From positions 1-57,712 of the IMG/VR virus record IMGVR_UViG_3300030107_004068: a stretch of 57,712 bases of DNA; one strand, written 5' to 3'. Of this stretch, positions 26,385-34,748 are shown piece after piece. A program made the position numbers and the translations under genes. The notes under the pieces are model-generated. The model ran no database searches and had not been told where the DNA came from. It saw only the letters and a list, made by a program, of their open reading frames with translations. Each line of letters begins with the position of its first letter. Within the stretch, counting starts at the first letter, position 1. The stretch comes from a virus.

Positions 26385-28277
26385 ATGGGTGACTTTTATA
26401 ATCGTGATGGCGGCGCCCTAACGACAACAACCATTACAGCCACAACAATTACCGCTGATGATCTTGAGGTTGATAGCGGGACGCTGTCTATTGATGAAAC
26501 CAACAACCGTGTTGGCATGGGCACGACCGCCCCAGGAACACAGCTTCAAGTTGAAAGCAATACTCCGTATGTCACACTGAAGAACGACACTTCGGAAAAT
26601 ACTGCTGGTGGCTGTGAGTCAAAGATAATCTTTGAGGACCATGCGAACGTTTCTCTTGGCCAAATTGAAGTAAGCCACAGCGGTTCATCGGATGACACCA
26701 AAGGCAAGATGATCTTGTCTACCCACACTGGTTCGTCGCTGACTGCCGCAATCACCATTAATGACGCTCAAAAGGTGACGGCTGCTGGTGACGTACAAGT
26801 CACTGGTGACATCATTCTTGATGATGGTGGCTCGCTAAAAGAGGCTGGCGGCACTGCGGCAATTACTTTTGATGGTTCTGGCCACGTTACTAAGATAGGC
26901 CAAGACACACATACCTCTGGTCAGTTCTTGAAGTGGGACGGCTCTAAGGCTGTTTGGGACGCCGTCGCTACTGGATCAAGTGCTGCTGACGATATTACCG
27001 CTGGCGATGCCGCAGTTACTATCGCAACCACCACCGGAAACATCACACTTGACGCTCAAGCGGGCGATGCTGACATCATCTTCAAGGGTACAGACGACAC
27101 CAGTGATATTACCGCACTGACTCTTGACATGTCAGAAGCTGGTGCAGCATCTTTCAACGCTGCCGTCACTGTAGGTACAGACCTTACAGTTACTGGTGGT
27201 GACGTATCATACGGGAACGGACAAGACGCAACCCTCGCTGTAGCCGAAACGAGTTCAGGTACAGACGGTCGTGATCTTACGATTTCTGCTGGCTCTGCTC
27301 CTGCGGGAGCAACCAACCAGAACGGTGGTGACCTTCTCCTAAAATCGGGTGGTGGCGACGGAACTGGAACGTCTATGATTGCGTTCCACACGAAGGTCAA
27401 TGGAACAGACGCCGCCGCAGAGCGTATGCGGATTCATACAGACGGTAACGTTGGTATCGGGACCAACGCGCCAAGCCAGATTCTTCAAGTAGCGTCCGCT
27501 GCTCCAATCCTTGTGGTTCAAAACACAACGAATGAGCACACTGACGGAGGCGCTGAATCTAAGGTTCTCTTTGGCGACCACGCCGGAAACGCATTGAGTC
27601 AGGTTGAAGGGTCTCACTCAGGTTCTTCAGACGACGCTAAGGGTCAGTTCCGAGTCTCGACTAACAATGGGTCGGGTATGCAACTGGCGATGAGTATTGA
27701 CGATAGTCAAAACGCAGTATTTGCTGGTGACCTCACAATCGATGGCGGTGACGCCACATTGGGTACCGCTGGGAACACAACAGCTACAACGATTCAAGTA
27801 GTTACGAACACCAGCACAAATGTTGGTAAGTCTCTGACCATTGCAGCGGGATCTACCACTACCGGCGCGAACAATCTAAACGGTGGAGACTTAATCCTCA
27901 AGTCTGGTGGTGGTGACGGTACAGGTACTTCAGCAATGCAGTTCCACACTAAGATTAGTGGTGCAGACACTGCTGCTGAGCGCATGCGTATCAACACAAA
28001 CGGTAATGTCGTCATCAATGGATCAACGGCACACGCTGCATCGCTTGCTCTCGATGGTGCGGCTGCTGCGGTGGCACTGAAAGAAATGGCTAATGCTCCA
28101 GCAGACACGGCGGCATTTGGGCAACTTTGGGTAAAGACTGCAACTCCAAATGAGTTGTACTTCACAACAGATGCTGGCGACGACATTCAGATTACGTCAG
28201 GCACGGCTACTGCTGGCGGTGGATCCGTTACTAACGATGACGCTAACCTTATCTTAGCCATTCAATCATTCTTATAG
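26385..28277 (+). CDS. Fibre-like protein with duplicated modules
   Basis: A 630-residue protein with AGGAGA before ATG. It is rich in Gly, Thr, Ser, Ala and Asp with repeating beta strands. Two modules occur twice. One runs from the VGMGTTAPGTQLQVES and GIGTNAPSQILQVASA phrases through SHSGSSDD and Asp-Asp/Ser-Gln segments. The other contains NGGDLLLKSGGGDGTGTS or NGGDLILKSGGGDGTGTS followed by AAERMRI. This is the pattern of trimeric tail or head fibres (compare 'GIGTTSPS' fibre repeats). No chaperone domain is visible at the C-terminus (ITSGTATAGGGSVTNDD). It probably binds the host surface, but receptor binding is an inference. Confidence 0.7.
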   Translation: MGDFYNRDGGALTTTTITATTITADDLEVDSGTLSIDETNNRVGMGTTAPGTQLQVESNTPYVTLKNDTSENTAGGCESKIIFEDHANVSLGQIEVSHSGSSDDTKGKMILSTHTGSSLTAAITINDAQKVTAAGDVQVTGDIILDDGGSLKEAGGTAAITFDGSGHVTKIGQDTHTSGQFLKWDGSKAVWDAVATGSSAADDITAGDAAVTIATTTGNITLDAQAGDADIIFKGTDDTSDITALTLDMSEAGAASFNAAVTVGTDLTVTGGDVSYGNGQDATLAVAETSSGTDGRDLTISAGSAPAGATNQNGGDLLLKSGGGDGTGTSMIAFHTKVNGTDAAAERMRIHTDGNVGIGTNAPSQILQVASAAPILVVQNTTNEHTDGGAESKVLFGDHAGNALSQVEGSHSGSSDDAKGQFRVSTNNGSGMQLAMSIDDSQNAVFAGDLTIDGGDATLGTAGNTTATTIQVVTNTSTNVGKSLTIAAGSTTTGANNLNGGDLILKSGGGDGTGTSAMQFHTKISGADTAAERMRINTNGNVVINGSTAHAASLALDGAAAAVALKEMANAPADTAAFGQLWVKTATPNELYFTTDAGDDIQITSGTATAGGGSVTNDDANLILAIQSFL

Positions 28278-28286
28278 GAATCAACC

Positions 28287-28643
28287 ATGGCACAAACATT
28301 CTCAAAAGCACTTCTTAGCGGTTCTACGCAAGGTAAACCCATTTCGGTAACCGGCGCAAACTCAGGCGCTGCTGTTACGGTTCACACGGCTGTTGCAGGA
28401 ACGACCCACTTCGACGAAGTCTACGTGTACGCGACTAATGTTCACACAGCAGCAGTTACACTTACTATTGAGTTTGGTGGAACAGACGAAGACCAACATA
28501 TCATGGCAAACATTAATCCAGATGAAACCGTGCTGGTCGTTCCAGGGTTGCCGATACACAACGGGCTTGTGGTGAAAGCTTTTGCTTCGACGGCAGACAA
28601 GATTAATGTCGCTGGGTACGTCAACAAGATCACAGTGTCATAG
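28287..28643 (+). CDS. Small beta-sandwich virion protein
   Basis: A 118-residue protein starting 10 bp after the fibre gene, with AGGA before ATG. The segment HFDEVYVYATNVHTAAVTLT followed by PDETVLVVPGLPIHNGLVVK is typical of small phage virion proteins with a jelly-roll-like domain. It resembles in length and strand pattern the small paired proteins further right. A structural role is likely; exact placement in the virion is unknown. Confidence 0.55.
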   Translation: MAQTFSKALLSGSTQGKPISVTGANSGAAVTVHTAVAGTTHFDEVYVYATNVHTAAVTLTIEFGGTDEDQHIMANINPDETVLVVPGLPIHNGLVVKAFASTADKINVAGYVNKITVS

Positions 28644-28651
28644 GTAACTAA

Positions 28652-29536
28652 GTGTCTAAAGGTCTTCGACGAATACCAGGAAACATTTCCGGCGCTACAG
28701 TTGGTAAGGATAGGTATGCCGAGAAAGGTTGGAGACAGTTCTTCCTTTCAGACCCTCGTTGTGTTGTGGAGTCCGAAGGCGGTGATTGCGTAGCGTCTGT
28801 GGTTGAGACTACTGGGAATACAGTCATCACTTTTCAGACTGGGCATAGTGGAGGCACAGCTTTTCCGATTGAAGGTTATGTAGCGGGCATGCCACTTCGT
28901 ACTGACGAAGGTGACATCATCACATTCGGAACACCCTTCGTACTGAAGACAATGATTGAAGTGGTATCCATGACTGGTGACCATTCAGATCAGAGTGGCG
29001 AACACATGACGCAGCCCACGATCTCAATGGGGATTTGCATGAACGCCAGCGACTTTGATGCTGATGACAACCGACATATGGGTTCAGGATACAGGTTCAT
29101 GTCTCGATCATCTGCCAGTGAAGCAGCCGAAGAAGACATCAAATGGACCGTTAATAGTCTTCAGACTGATGGGTCAGGAAAGTTTACATCTGCTGGGAAT
29201 GCGTACAGTGGGTCGAACAACACCAAATTGCACATCGCAGAGTTTCATGTTGGCCCAGACATGGCCACAGCAGCCAATAATGCAATCCTGATGCACAATG
29301 AGTTTCAGGCTTCAGGCAACAACTTCCTCATACCAAACGCAGCCATTGATTGTGATGGCTTTAATGCGAATCAAGGTTTCAATGACGCAGCCACAACAGT
29401 CACTTTGTACGCTGCCATTCAAGATATGGAAACAGATAGCTTTAGCGGTAATACGGCCTGTGTGTTGACTGTACGTTTTTGGTACATGGTCGAAGCCGAT
29501 TGCCATGGTTTGTGGGGCGGGAGTGGGTCAGCATGA
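28652..29536 (+). CDS. Virion surface protein, tandem paralogue copy 1
   Basis: A 294-residue protein starting at GTG 28652 with AGG just upstream. It opens MSKGLRRIPGNISGATVG and continues with EKGWRQFFLSDPRCVV; it has a central TGDHSDQSGEHMTQPTISMG segment and ends HGLWGGSGSA. The next gene repeats this plan (PGNIKG, MGWRNF, TGDHGD, WGGTGT), so the two arose by duplication. It is beta-rich without an enzymatic motif. Position after a fibre suggests a fibre-tip or receptor-binding role, which is unproven. Confidence 0.55.
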   Translation: MSKGLRRIPGNISGATVGKDRYAEKGWRQFFLSDPRCVVESEGGDCVASVVETTGNTVITFQTGHSGGTAFPIEGYVAGMPLRTDEGDIITFGTPFVLKTMIEVVSMTGDHSDQSGEHMTQPTISMGICMNASDFDADDNRHMGSGYRFMSRSSASEAAEEDIKWTVNSLQTDGSGKFTSAGNAYSGSNNTKLHIAEFHVGPDMATAANNAILMHNEFQASGNNFLIPNAAIDCDGFNANQGFNDAATTVTLYAAIQDMETDSFSGNTACVLTVRFWYMVEADCHGLWGGSGSA

Positions 29537-30381
29537 GTAAGTTACCTGGAAACATTAAAGGTAAAAACACTGGCATTCGTAGGCGTAAGCATATGGGTTG
29601 GCGTAACTTTGACCCATTGGCACCTGATGTTGTAGCAGAAGATCCCAACTCAATGCTTGCAAGTATCGCCAACACTGGCGGCAACATTGTTGCAACCTTT
29701 GCCACTGCCTGCAGTACAGATTCTGAACACCCAACAGACTATGCAGTGTACGCAATACCACTGACCAACAACTATGGTGAGCCAGTCAACTTTGCAGAAC
29801 CGTTTTCTTTATTGACTCAGATCGAGTTTATTAGCGCCACGGGTGATCATGGCGACAGCAATGAGCCAGAGCTTGCATGGGGTTTGGGAATCTGTGAAAA
29901 CGCGACTGACATCGACAATCAATCAACGAACAAGTGGATCTGTCACGGGCTAAGTCAGGGGAACCCGAACAGCGGGGGGCAGCACAGCATGCTCCAAAGT
30001 AAGAGCTACAGCAGCACAAGCAGTCAGCGAAGCTACACGTCGAACATGGGAGCCAACACCGGCTTGTGCCATGCGCGATACTACATTGGTCCCGCTGTAG
30101 GGACTAATCAGGACTCTGAGAGCATTGCAGTAGTCGGGACGGCAGGGGATTACTCAGGTAGCAGCTACGCTAAAGACACAAGCGTTGCATTTGATTACTA
30201 CGACATCGCACAAGACAACTCAGTTTTTGATGAGGATGGCCAAGTCTACTTATTTGCGTGGATCGGTAGCTACGGCAACACTTGGGATTTTAGCAGCAGT
30301 GGTACGGCACCTGTTTTGACTTGCCGTCTGCGTTACTTGGTACAGCATGACCCCGCAGGTTGGGGAGGGACAGGCACATGA
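29533..30381 (+). CDS. Virion surface protein, tandem paralogue copy 2
   Basis: A 282-residue protein. ATG at 29533 overlaps the previous stop (ATGA), which I prefer to an earlier in-frame start at 29479. Shared landmarks with copy 1 are MSK.PGNI.G near the start, GWR.F, TGDH.D, a GIC.NA.D segment and a WGG.G end. The middle differs strongly (Ser-rich SYSSTSSQRSY), as expected if the exposed surface diversified. Probably co-assembled with copy 1. Confidence 0.55.
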   Translation: MSKLPGNIKGKNTGIRRRKHMGWRNFDPLAPDVVAEDPNSMLASIANTGGNIVATFATACSTDSEHPTDYAVYAIPLTNNYGEPVNFAEPFSLLTQIEFISATGDHGDSNEPELAWGLGICENATDIDNQSTNKWICHGLSQGNPNSGGQHSMLQSKSYSSTSSQRSYTSNMGANTGLCHARYYIGPAVGTNQDSESIAVVGTAGDYSGSSYAKDTSVAFDYYDIAQDNSVFDEDGQVYLFAWIGSYGNTWDFSSSGTAPVLTCRLRYLVQHDPAGWGGTGT

Positions 30382-30584
30382 CCGAACACGATTTGAATAC
30401 TGGAAAAAGCATAGCAAATGTGTATGACACAGATGTTGCTATCTCAACGAATGGTGTCACTGACCAGTGGGACGTTGTAAATGTCCGTGCAGACATTGTA
30501 AGTACTCAGTGGGATGCAGCCCTCGCATCCGCAGATGACGCTCTTGTCCTTATTCAGTGGCTTGAATCTAAACGAACCTCTTAG
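30378..30584 (+). CDS. Small protein translationally coupled to paralogue copy 2
   Basis: A 68-residue protein. ATG 30378 overlaps the preceding stop (ATGA). It is mixed-charge and helical (DALVLIQWLESKRTS end) with two Trp-containing turns (TDQWDVV, STQWDAAL). No family recognised. The coupling suggests a fixed ratio with the upstream protein. Confidence 0.5.
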   Translation: MTEHDLNTGKSIANVYDTDVAISTNGVTDQWDVVNVRADIVSTQWDAALASADDALVLIQWLESKRTS

Positions 30585-30592
30585 GAAAAATC

Positions 30593-30970
30593 ATGGCACT
30601 TTCATCAGCGACATTCGATAGCACAGTACTATCGTACAAAATTGTTAAGCAGACGATTACTAACAATACTGCAAATATTGATGTCACTGCTGGGGCTGGC
30701 AAGCTGTATGAAATCATCTTGGCAAATGGATCTTCATCTAATGCCTACTTTAAAGCAGTGATTTCAGAAAATGAAGTCACTGTTGGAAATACAATTCCGC
30801 AACTAATGATTCGAGTAAATGCAGCAGAGACGAAGCGTTGGACCATCCCTGGCGGGCTAACGTTTACTAAGTTGAGCTTTTGGGCGGTTACTGGTCCTGC
30901 TGACAACAACACTACTTCGCCAACGCTAAACAGCGGAAACGGGCTAGTGACAACTATTGTCGCCACATAA
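30593..30970 (+). CDS. Type A small virion protein (pair 1)
   Basis: A 125-residue beta-rich protein. It shares with the genes at 32127 and 42690 the plan MA...F....LSYKI or VSYKI, then GKLYEI/GKLYSI, N.AYFK/AYLK, IPGGL.FT.LSF and a C-terminal T-rich strand. I call this family type A. In each case a type B gene follows within 12 bp. Function unknown; small homotrimeric head- or tail-surface proteins have this size and strand pattern. Confidence 0.6.
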   Translation: MALSSATFDSTVLSYKIVKQTITNNTANIDVTAGAGKLYEIILANGSSSNAYFKAVISENEVTVGNTIPQLMIRVNAAETKRWTIPGGLTFTKLSFWAVTGPADNNTTSPTLNSGNGLVTTIVAT

Positions 30971-30981
30971 GGAGGTTTATC

Positions 30982-31350
30982 ATGGCTGTAACTTTGGGTA
31001 CTATTCCAGCCGCTCTGGCAACAGGGTTGGCGTCTGATAACAATGTTACTGATGCAGGTGGAACACAGGTTGCGTCTGGCTCCTCAACCCTGTTCTGCGT
31101 CAAAGGCGACGGAAGTGCAGCAACAGCAGAATCGTACATTAAGATTTGGGATGACACTTCTGGCGCACCAGACAGCAACAACCCAGACTATGTGTTCCCG
31201 ATTCTTACTGGTGAAACAATCGAGTATGTCTCCGCTGAAGGAAACGCATTGGCCGGTGGATTGCGTTATTTTGGAACATCAACAAGAGCAAACGCATCTA
31301 CTCAAGCTGCAGTTACTGGTACACTAGAAGCGAAATTTCTTTTCTCATAG
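30982..31350 (+). CDS. Type B small virion protein (pair 1)
   Basis: A 122-residue protein with a strong AAGGAGG signal. Its pattern SYIKIWDD...GAPD...YVFPILTGETIEYV...GLRYFG aligns by eye with the genes at 32495 and 43090 (AVYLKFRD.../AVYVHMMN..., HFMFYAPSGKSITYV / HQFYCAPNTSCYYYF). I call this family type B. It follows a type A gene, as do the other two copies. Structural role inferred. Confidence 0.6.
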   Translation: MAVTLGTIPAALATGLASDNNVTDAGGTQVASGSSTLFCVKGDGSAATAESYIKIWDDTSGAPDSNNPDYVFPILTGETIEYVSAEGNALAGGLRYFGTSTRANASTQAAVTGTLEAKFLFS

Positions 31351-31358
31351 GAACGGTC

Positions 31359-31556
31359 ATGAAAGATTTTATCAACTCTCTTTTTTGCTCTCAGAAGCGT
31401 GTCTCTTGGCGTCGGCTTGCTGTTTTGGTGCTTGGTACTGGCCTACTTGCCGCTGGTCTACTTGCTTCAGACCAATGGCTGTACGTAGCCCTGGCCTACA
31501 TTGCTGGAGACTCTGCAGAGAAGGCAATGGCAGCCATCAACATCTCTAAGAAGTAG
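31359..31556 (+). CDS. Small membrane protein, holin candidate
   Basis: A 65-residue protein. After a basic N-terminus (CSQKRVSWRR), residues 21-37 form one hydrophobic helix (LAVLVLGTGLLAAGLLA), a second weaker one follows (WLYVALAYIAG), and the C-terminus is charged. The size and two-helix plan fit a small holin or a minor membrane protein. The AGGA of its Shine-Dalgarno overlaps the previous stop. It begins a run of membrane genes ending with the lysis cluster. Confidence 0.45.
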   Translation: MKDFINSLFCSQKRVSWRRLAVLVLGTGLLAAGLLASDQWLYVALAYIAGDSAEKAMAAINISKK

Positions 31557-31565
31557 GAGTATGAC

Positions 31566-32126
31566 ATGGCTGATCCTACCGCAGCATACCCAACTTCAGA
31601 CCCTGGGGGAACAGCTTCACAGCAGGAGGCCTACCCGACCTCCCAACAGGAGTTGACCGAAGATCAGAAGTTAGCAGAACTCCGTCGAAGAGCAATTGAG
31701 GAAATGCGAAATAATCCGACTGCTGTCGCAGAGCGGTTGCGTGCTCGTGGTGCAACCGAGGACCAGATTGCGGGGTTATTTTCGAATGTTGGTGTCACAT
31801 ACCCCCGAGTAGACATTGGTCAAATTCAGTATGGACAGCAACCAGCAGGCGAAAGAACCGTTTTGCCTACTGTTAATATCAGCCCAGCATCTGCTCAGTA
31901 TGGACCCGGAGCAACAACCCTGCCAAGCGGTCAAGTTGCTCTTCCGGCCACACAAATCCAGCCAGCTTCTGTAGTTGCTGGACCCGGAGCACAAACGCTT
32001 CCCAGCGGACAGATAGCAATGCCAACCGTACCAATCCAAGCTGGTGCGCCAATGACAGACGAAGACATCCTAAGGGGAGGAATGTACGTTCAGCCTCAAC
32101 AGGGCGTTGTGGCGGGGAAGCAGTAG
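31566..32126 (+). CDS. Pro/Gln-rich repeat protein
   Basis: A 186-residue protein. Residues 30-75 are charged and helical (LAELRRRAIEEMRNNPTAVA). Residues 90-165 hold three degenerate units of about 26 residues, best seen in YGPGATTLPSGQVALPATQI and AGPGAQTLPSGQIAMPTVPI. The Pro/Gly/Gln composition suggests an extended linker or fibre-neck protein. It lies between type A/B pairs 1 and 2. Family not recognised. Confidence 0.5.
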   Translation: MADPTAAYPTSDPGGTASQQEAYPTSQQELTEDQKLAELRRRAIEEMRNNPTAVAERLRARGATEDQIAGLFSNVGVTYPRVDIGQIQYGQQPAGERTVLPTVNISPASAQYGPGATTLPSGQVALPATQIQPASVVAGPGAQTLPSGQIAMPTVPIQAGAPMTDEDILRGGMYVQPQQGVVAGKQ

Positions 32127-32486
32127 ATGGCGTTTAAGGCTACCGGGTTTCATGACGCAGTCTCGTACAAAATTGTACATGAGTCTGGTGTCGTTAATGC
32201 TATGCATCAAAACGTCACTACGTCTAGCGGTAAGCTTTATTCTATTCTGGCTGTAAACTCAGGTAAGAATATCGCTTATTTGAAGATATTCGATACACCT
32301 AGCGCAACAATCGCTTCTTCACAGCCAATCATTATTTTGAGGATTGCTGCACAATCTACTGAAATTTATGAGATCCCAGGCGGTTTAGATTTTACAAATT
32401 TAAGCTTTTGCGCTACCCAAAATCAAAACCCTTTAGACAATACATCTGCAGTGACAACTTTAGACGTAAAGTTAGTTTGTAGTTGA
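32127..32486 (+). CDS. Type A small virion protein (pair 2)
   Basis: A 119-residue protein whose ATG directly follows the previous TAG. It matches type A copy 1 in VSYKIVHES, SGKLYSILAVNSG, YLKIF and IPGGLDFTNLSF. The high conservation of these phrases against variable strand ends suggests a common fold with different surfaces. A type B gene follows after 8 bp. Confidence 0.6.
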   Translation: MAFKATGFHDAVSYKIVHESGVVNAMHQNVTTSSGKLYSILAVNSGKNIAYLKIFDTPSATIASSQPIIILRIAAQSTEIYEIPGGLDFTNLSFCATQNQNPLDNTSAVTTLDVKLVCS

Positions 32487-32494
32487 GGTGAAAA

Positions 32495-32884
32495 ATGGCA
32501 ACCACAACTATATCTACATTCACCGCAGTTGCTGGAAAGCTAATCAACGATACTGCTATTCAACTAACTGCAAACGCTAGCGGCGTTTCCAGTGGCAGGG
32601 TCTATATGGTCGAAATCGACAATACCCTCAACTCTTCTGCAGTGTATTTGAAATTCAGGGATAGCCAAAGCCTAACCGGAGCGAATATTACGGTTACAAC
32701 CGCTAACGGTGTTGGAACACCACATTTTATGTTTTATGCTCCGTCAGGAAAGTCAATTACCTACGTTATACCTAATGGCCATGCGTATACCTCAGGATTG
32801 TCTGTTTGGTGTGTTACCGGCGCTGAGGTTGGAAGCGCGACTTACCCATCAAGAGACGTACAGATCAACATTCTTTGTTCGTGA
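32495..32884 (+). CDS. Type B small virion protein (pair 2)
   Basis: A 129-residue beta-rich protein. It shares with the other B copies a VYMVEID or VYAVEIV strand, SAVYLKFRD / QAVYVHMMN, FYAPSGKSITYVIPNG and a C-terminal V.I.I.C strand. Its Shine-Dalgarno context (TTGAGGTGAAAAATGG) resembles that of the distant copy at 43090, supporting duplication of the gene pair together with its translation signal. Confidence 0.6.
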   Translation: MATTTISTFTAVAGKLINDTAIQLTANASGVSSGRVYMVEIDNTLNSSAVYLKFRDSQSLTGANITVTTANGVGTPHFMFYAPSGKSITYVIPNGHAYTSGLSVWCVTGAEVGSATYPSRDVQINILCS

Positions 32885-32891
32885 GAATCAT

Positions 32892-33134
32892 ATGACTGAC
32901 ATTATTGGCATGGTTGCAACGCTGGTTTTTGGACTGTTTGCTTTTTTTGTTGGTAAAAAGGTGTCTAAGAAGGGTAAAAAGCAGGCAAGTCCGCCAGAAA
33001 ACAAGGCCGCAAATGTTGCTATAGACAACGTTCAAGAAAAACTCAAAGAAGAACTAGATCGAATCAAATCAGCCACTACAGGTGATTCTCCTGCTGATGA
33101 TCTTGCTGATCTTGGTAACTCGAGACGACGATGA
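32892..33134 (+). CDS. Small membrane protein with charged tail
   Basis: An 80-residue protein starting at ATG 32892, 8 bp after the previous stop. Residues 3-24 form a transmembrane helix (IIGMVATLVFGLFAFFVGKK), then a very basic patch and a charged helical tail. The N-in/C-out or reverse topology is not clear. Single-pass proteins like this beside a peptidoglycan enzyme are often spanin or holin-related. Confidence 0.5.
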   Translation: MTDIIGMVATLVFGLFAFFVGKKVSKKGKKQASPPENKAANVAIDNVQEKLKEELDRIKSATTGDSPADDLADLGNSRRR

Positions 33135-33577
33135 TGACGGGGCTCCTCCTTTTCCTTGGTTTGGCCCATGCATCAGACCCTATTGAGCGACCGGAGGCGC
33201 CGGATCCTGTAGAGAACGAGTGCTTAAAGGTTATGCCTATTACGTACCATAAGACTTTACCTGCGATGTTGGCAGATGAGTCTGGAGTTGCCAGATGCTC
33301 TTCTGTAGCCGTACCGTTGTCGCAGTTCTCGGATTTGTTGCAAACTGAGAGGTGGGGCCTTGCAGTCGAGTCACAGTACAAAATTCAGACTTCGAAGCTG
33401 GAAATGGAACGAGATTGGTACAAGCAACAGTTAGATGAGGCGTTAAAGCCTAAACCGTGGCTTGAAAGGCCTGGAACTCAGCGTTGGCTTGGTAGAATAG
33501 AAACGATAGTTATCGTTGGCATTGTCACTGCCGGGTTAGGGGCTACATATCACTACACATCGGGAGCAGGAAAATGA
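33131..33577 (+). CDS. Secreted/anchored lysis-cluster protein
   Basis: A 148-residue protein. ATGATG at 33131 overlaps the previous TGA. Residues 1-15 look like a signal peptide (MMTGLLLFLGLAHA, cleavage after AHA). Two cysteines lie in the periplasmic part, then a charged helix (KLEMERDWYKQQLDEALK) and a C-terminal membrane helix (IVIVGIVTAGLGATYHY). A protein tethered at its C-terminus with a coiled segment is reminiscent of spanins, but the order is unusual. Membership of the lysis cluster is inferred. Confidence 0.45.
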   Translation: MMTGLLLFLGLAHASDPIERPEAPDPVENECLKVMPITYHKTLPAMLADESGVARCSSVAVPLSQFSDLLQTERWGLAVESQYKIQTSKLEMERDWYKQQLDEALKPKPWLERPGTQRWLGRIETIVIVGIVTAGLGATYHYTSGAGK

Positions 33578-33861
33578 ATATTAAAGATATAGCCATTCCC
33601 TGCAGTACTATTTTGTTTGCTGCTGGCGCTGCCTTTGCTTCATTTGAGTCTGCTGCACAAGAAACAGAAGAGCTTGCAAGAAGGGTTACAGTTATTGAAT
33701 CTAAAGAAGGCAAGCAGGAAGTTGTTGACCTTAAGATTGAAGGCGTAGAAAAACGCCTCGATAAGATGGAAGAACTCATGGGCAAAATGCTCGAGGTTCA
33801 ACAACAGCAAGCAATTAACCAAGCCAAGATTTGCGCGGCTACTAACGCGAGTTGTAACTAA
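33574..33861 (+). CDS. N-anchored coiled-coil protein, spanin-like
   Basis: A 95-residue protein overlapping the previous stop (ATGA). An N-terminal hydrophobic segment (IAIPCSTILFAAGAAFASF) is followed by a coiled coil (ETEELARRVTVIES... VEKRLDKMEELMGKMLEVQQ). Two cysteines end the protein (KICAATNASCN). This plan matches an i-spanin or a small membrane-tethered coiled-coil protein. It directly precedes the putative endolysin with a one-base overlap. Confidence 0.45.
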   Translation: MNIKDIAIPCSTILFAAGAAFASFESAAQETEELARRVTVIESKEGKQEVVDLKIEGVEKRLDKMEELMGKMLEVQQQQAINQAKICAATNASCN

Positions 33862-34436
33862 TGAGACCACTTATTCTTGATTATGTTGATTCGCTCGGTC
33901 ACGCTGTATTTGAGAGCGGTGAGTACAACCTAAACATCATTGGTATCCGTAGTAAGGATCACCAGGCAAATAGTTTTGATGATCGTATCTGCGTAGTGTT
34001 TAGGGATGAGAGTGGATGGATAGTCCGCACCTGGGAATGCACTACAGAGCCCGGTCGATACTGGCTCGAAAATCCCAGCAATGTCAATGGAACTGCTATT
34101 CTTGTACCTGGGCAGTATCGGTCTGTTTGGAAGATCGACAAGCACCAAGGACGATACGATGCGCTCTGTCAGAGGAACGGTACGGTCAAAGTTTATCGGG
34201 ACGACAATAAAGACGACGTTATTGATCTTGATGTGGACTCAATTACTGAAGGGATGTATGGCATCAACATTCACAAGGCGGGGTCAGCATCGACGCAAGT
34301 AAACAAGTGGTCTGCCGGGTGTCAGGTGTTTAGCCATAGCGCTGACTTTGAAGAGTTCATGAGCATCTGCTACGCAGCAAAGGAGAAGTGGGGTAACAGC
34401 TTTACGTATACGCTGATCGACGAACCGGAGTTCTAA
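33861..34436 (+). CDS. YkuD-like cysteine peptidoglycan enzyme, probable endolysin
   Basis: A 191-residue protein without a signal peptide. The motif GINIHKAG (His138) ... VNKWSAGCQVF (Cys154) resembles the His/Cys centre of L,D-transpeptidase-fold (YkuD-like) proteins, where the classical form is H...[ST]HGC. Similar short proteins with the WSAGCQVF signature occur in phages, often near holin-like genes. It would act on peptidoglycan cross-links at lysis. The neighbours are small membrane proteins, supporting a lysis role. The change from HGC to AGC makes the chemistry uncertain. Confidence 0.55.
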   Translation: MRPLILDYVDSLGHAVFESGEYNLNIIGIRSKDHQANSFDDRICVVFRDESGWIVRTWECTTEPGRYWLENPSNVNGTAILVPGQYRSVWKIDKHQGRYDALCQRNGTVKVYRDDNKDDVIDLDVDSITEGMYGINIHKAGSASTQVNKWSAGCQVFSHSADFEEFMSICYAAKEKWGNSFTYTLIDEPEF

Positions 34437-34744
34437 TGGAAGCGTTGCTGGAGTCCCTTCTTGCTGATGGTCACCTTGGCGTCTTCGCGGCGTTTCTGAT
34501 TTATCAGTTTGTTACTATGCAGAAGCGTCTGGATGCTCTTGTAGAGGGTTTTCAGAAGCAACTCAAAGAGATCAACGACGAGTACGATGACCGCATTGAG
34601 AAAATGCGTGAGCGTTATGACATCGTAATCAAAGAAGCTCGGGCTGAGACTGCTGCTCAGGCTAAAGACTTTCTACAGGTTCGCAATAAAATTCAAGAAC
34701 AGATCGTGTCTAAACTCGATATTTTGACCGCACGAGGAAAGTAA
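34436..34744 (+). CDS. N-anchored coiled-coil protein, spanin- or holin-like
   Basis: A 102-residue protein overlapping the endolysin stop by one base (TAATG). Residues 12-28 are hydrophobic (HLGVFAAFLIYQFVTM); the rest is a long charged coiled coil. It resembles i-spanin/BhlA-like designs and the genes at 33574 and 45626. Being directly coupled to the endolysin makes it the best spanin or holin candidate here. Confidence 0.5.
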   Translation: MEALLESLLADGHLGVFAAFLIYQFVTMQKRLDALVEGFQKQLKEINDEYDDRIEKMRERYDIVIKEARAETAAQAKDFLQVRNKIQEQIVSKLDILTARGK

Positions 34745-34748
34745 AATC

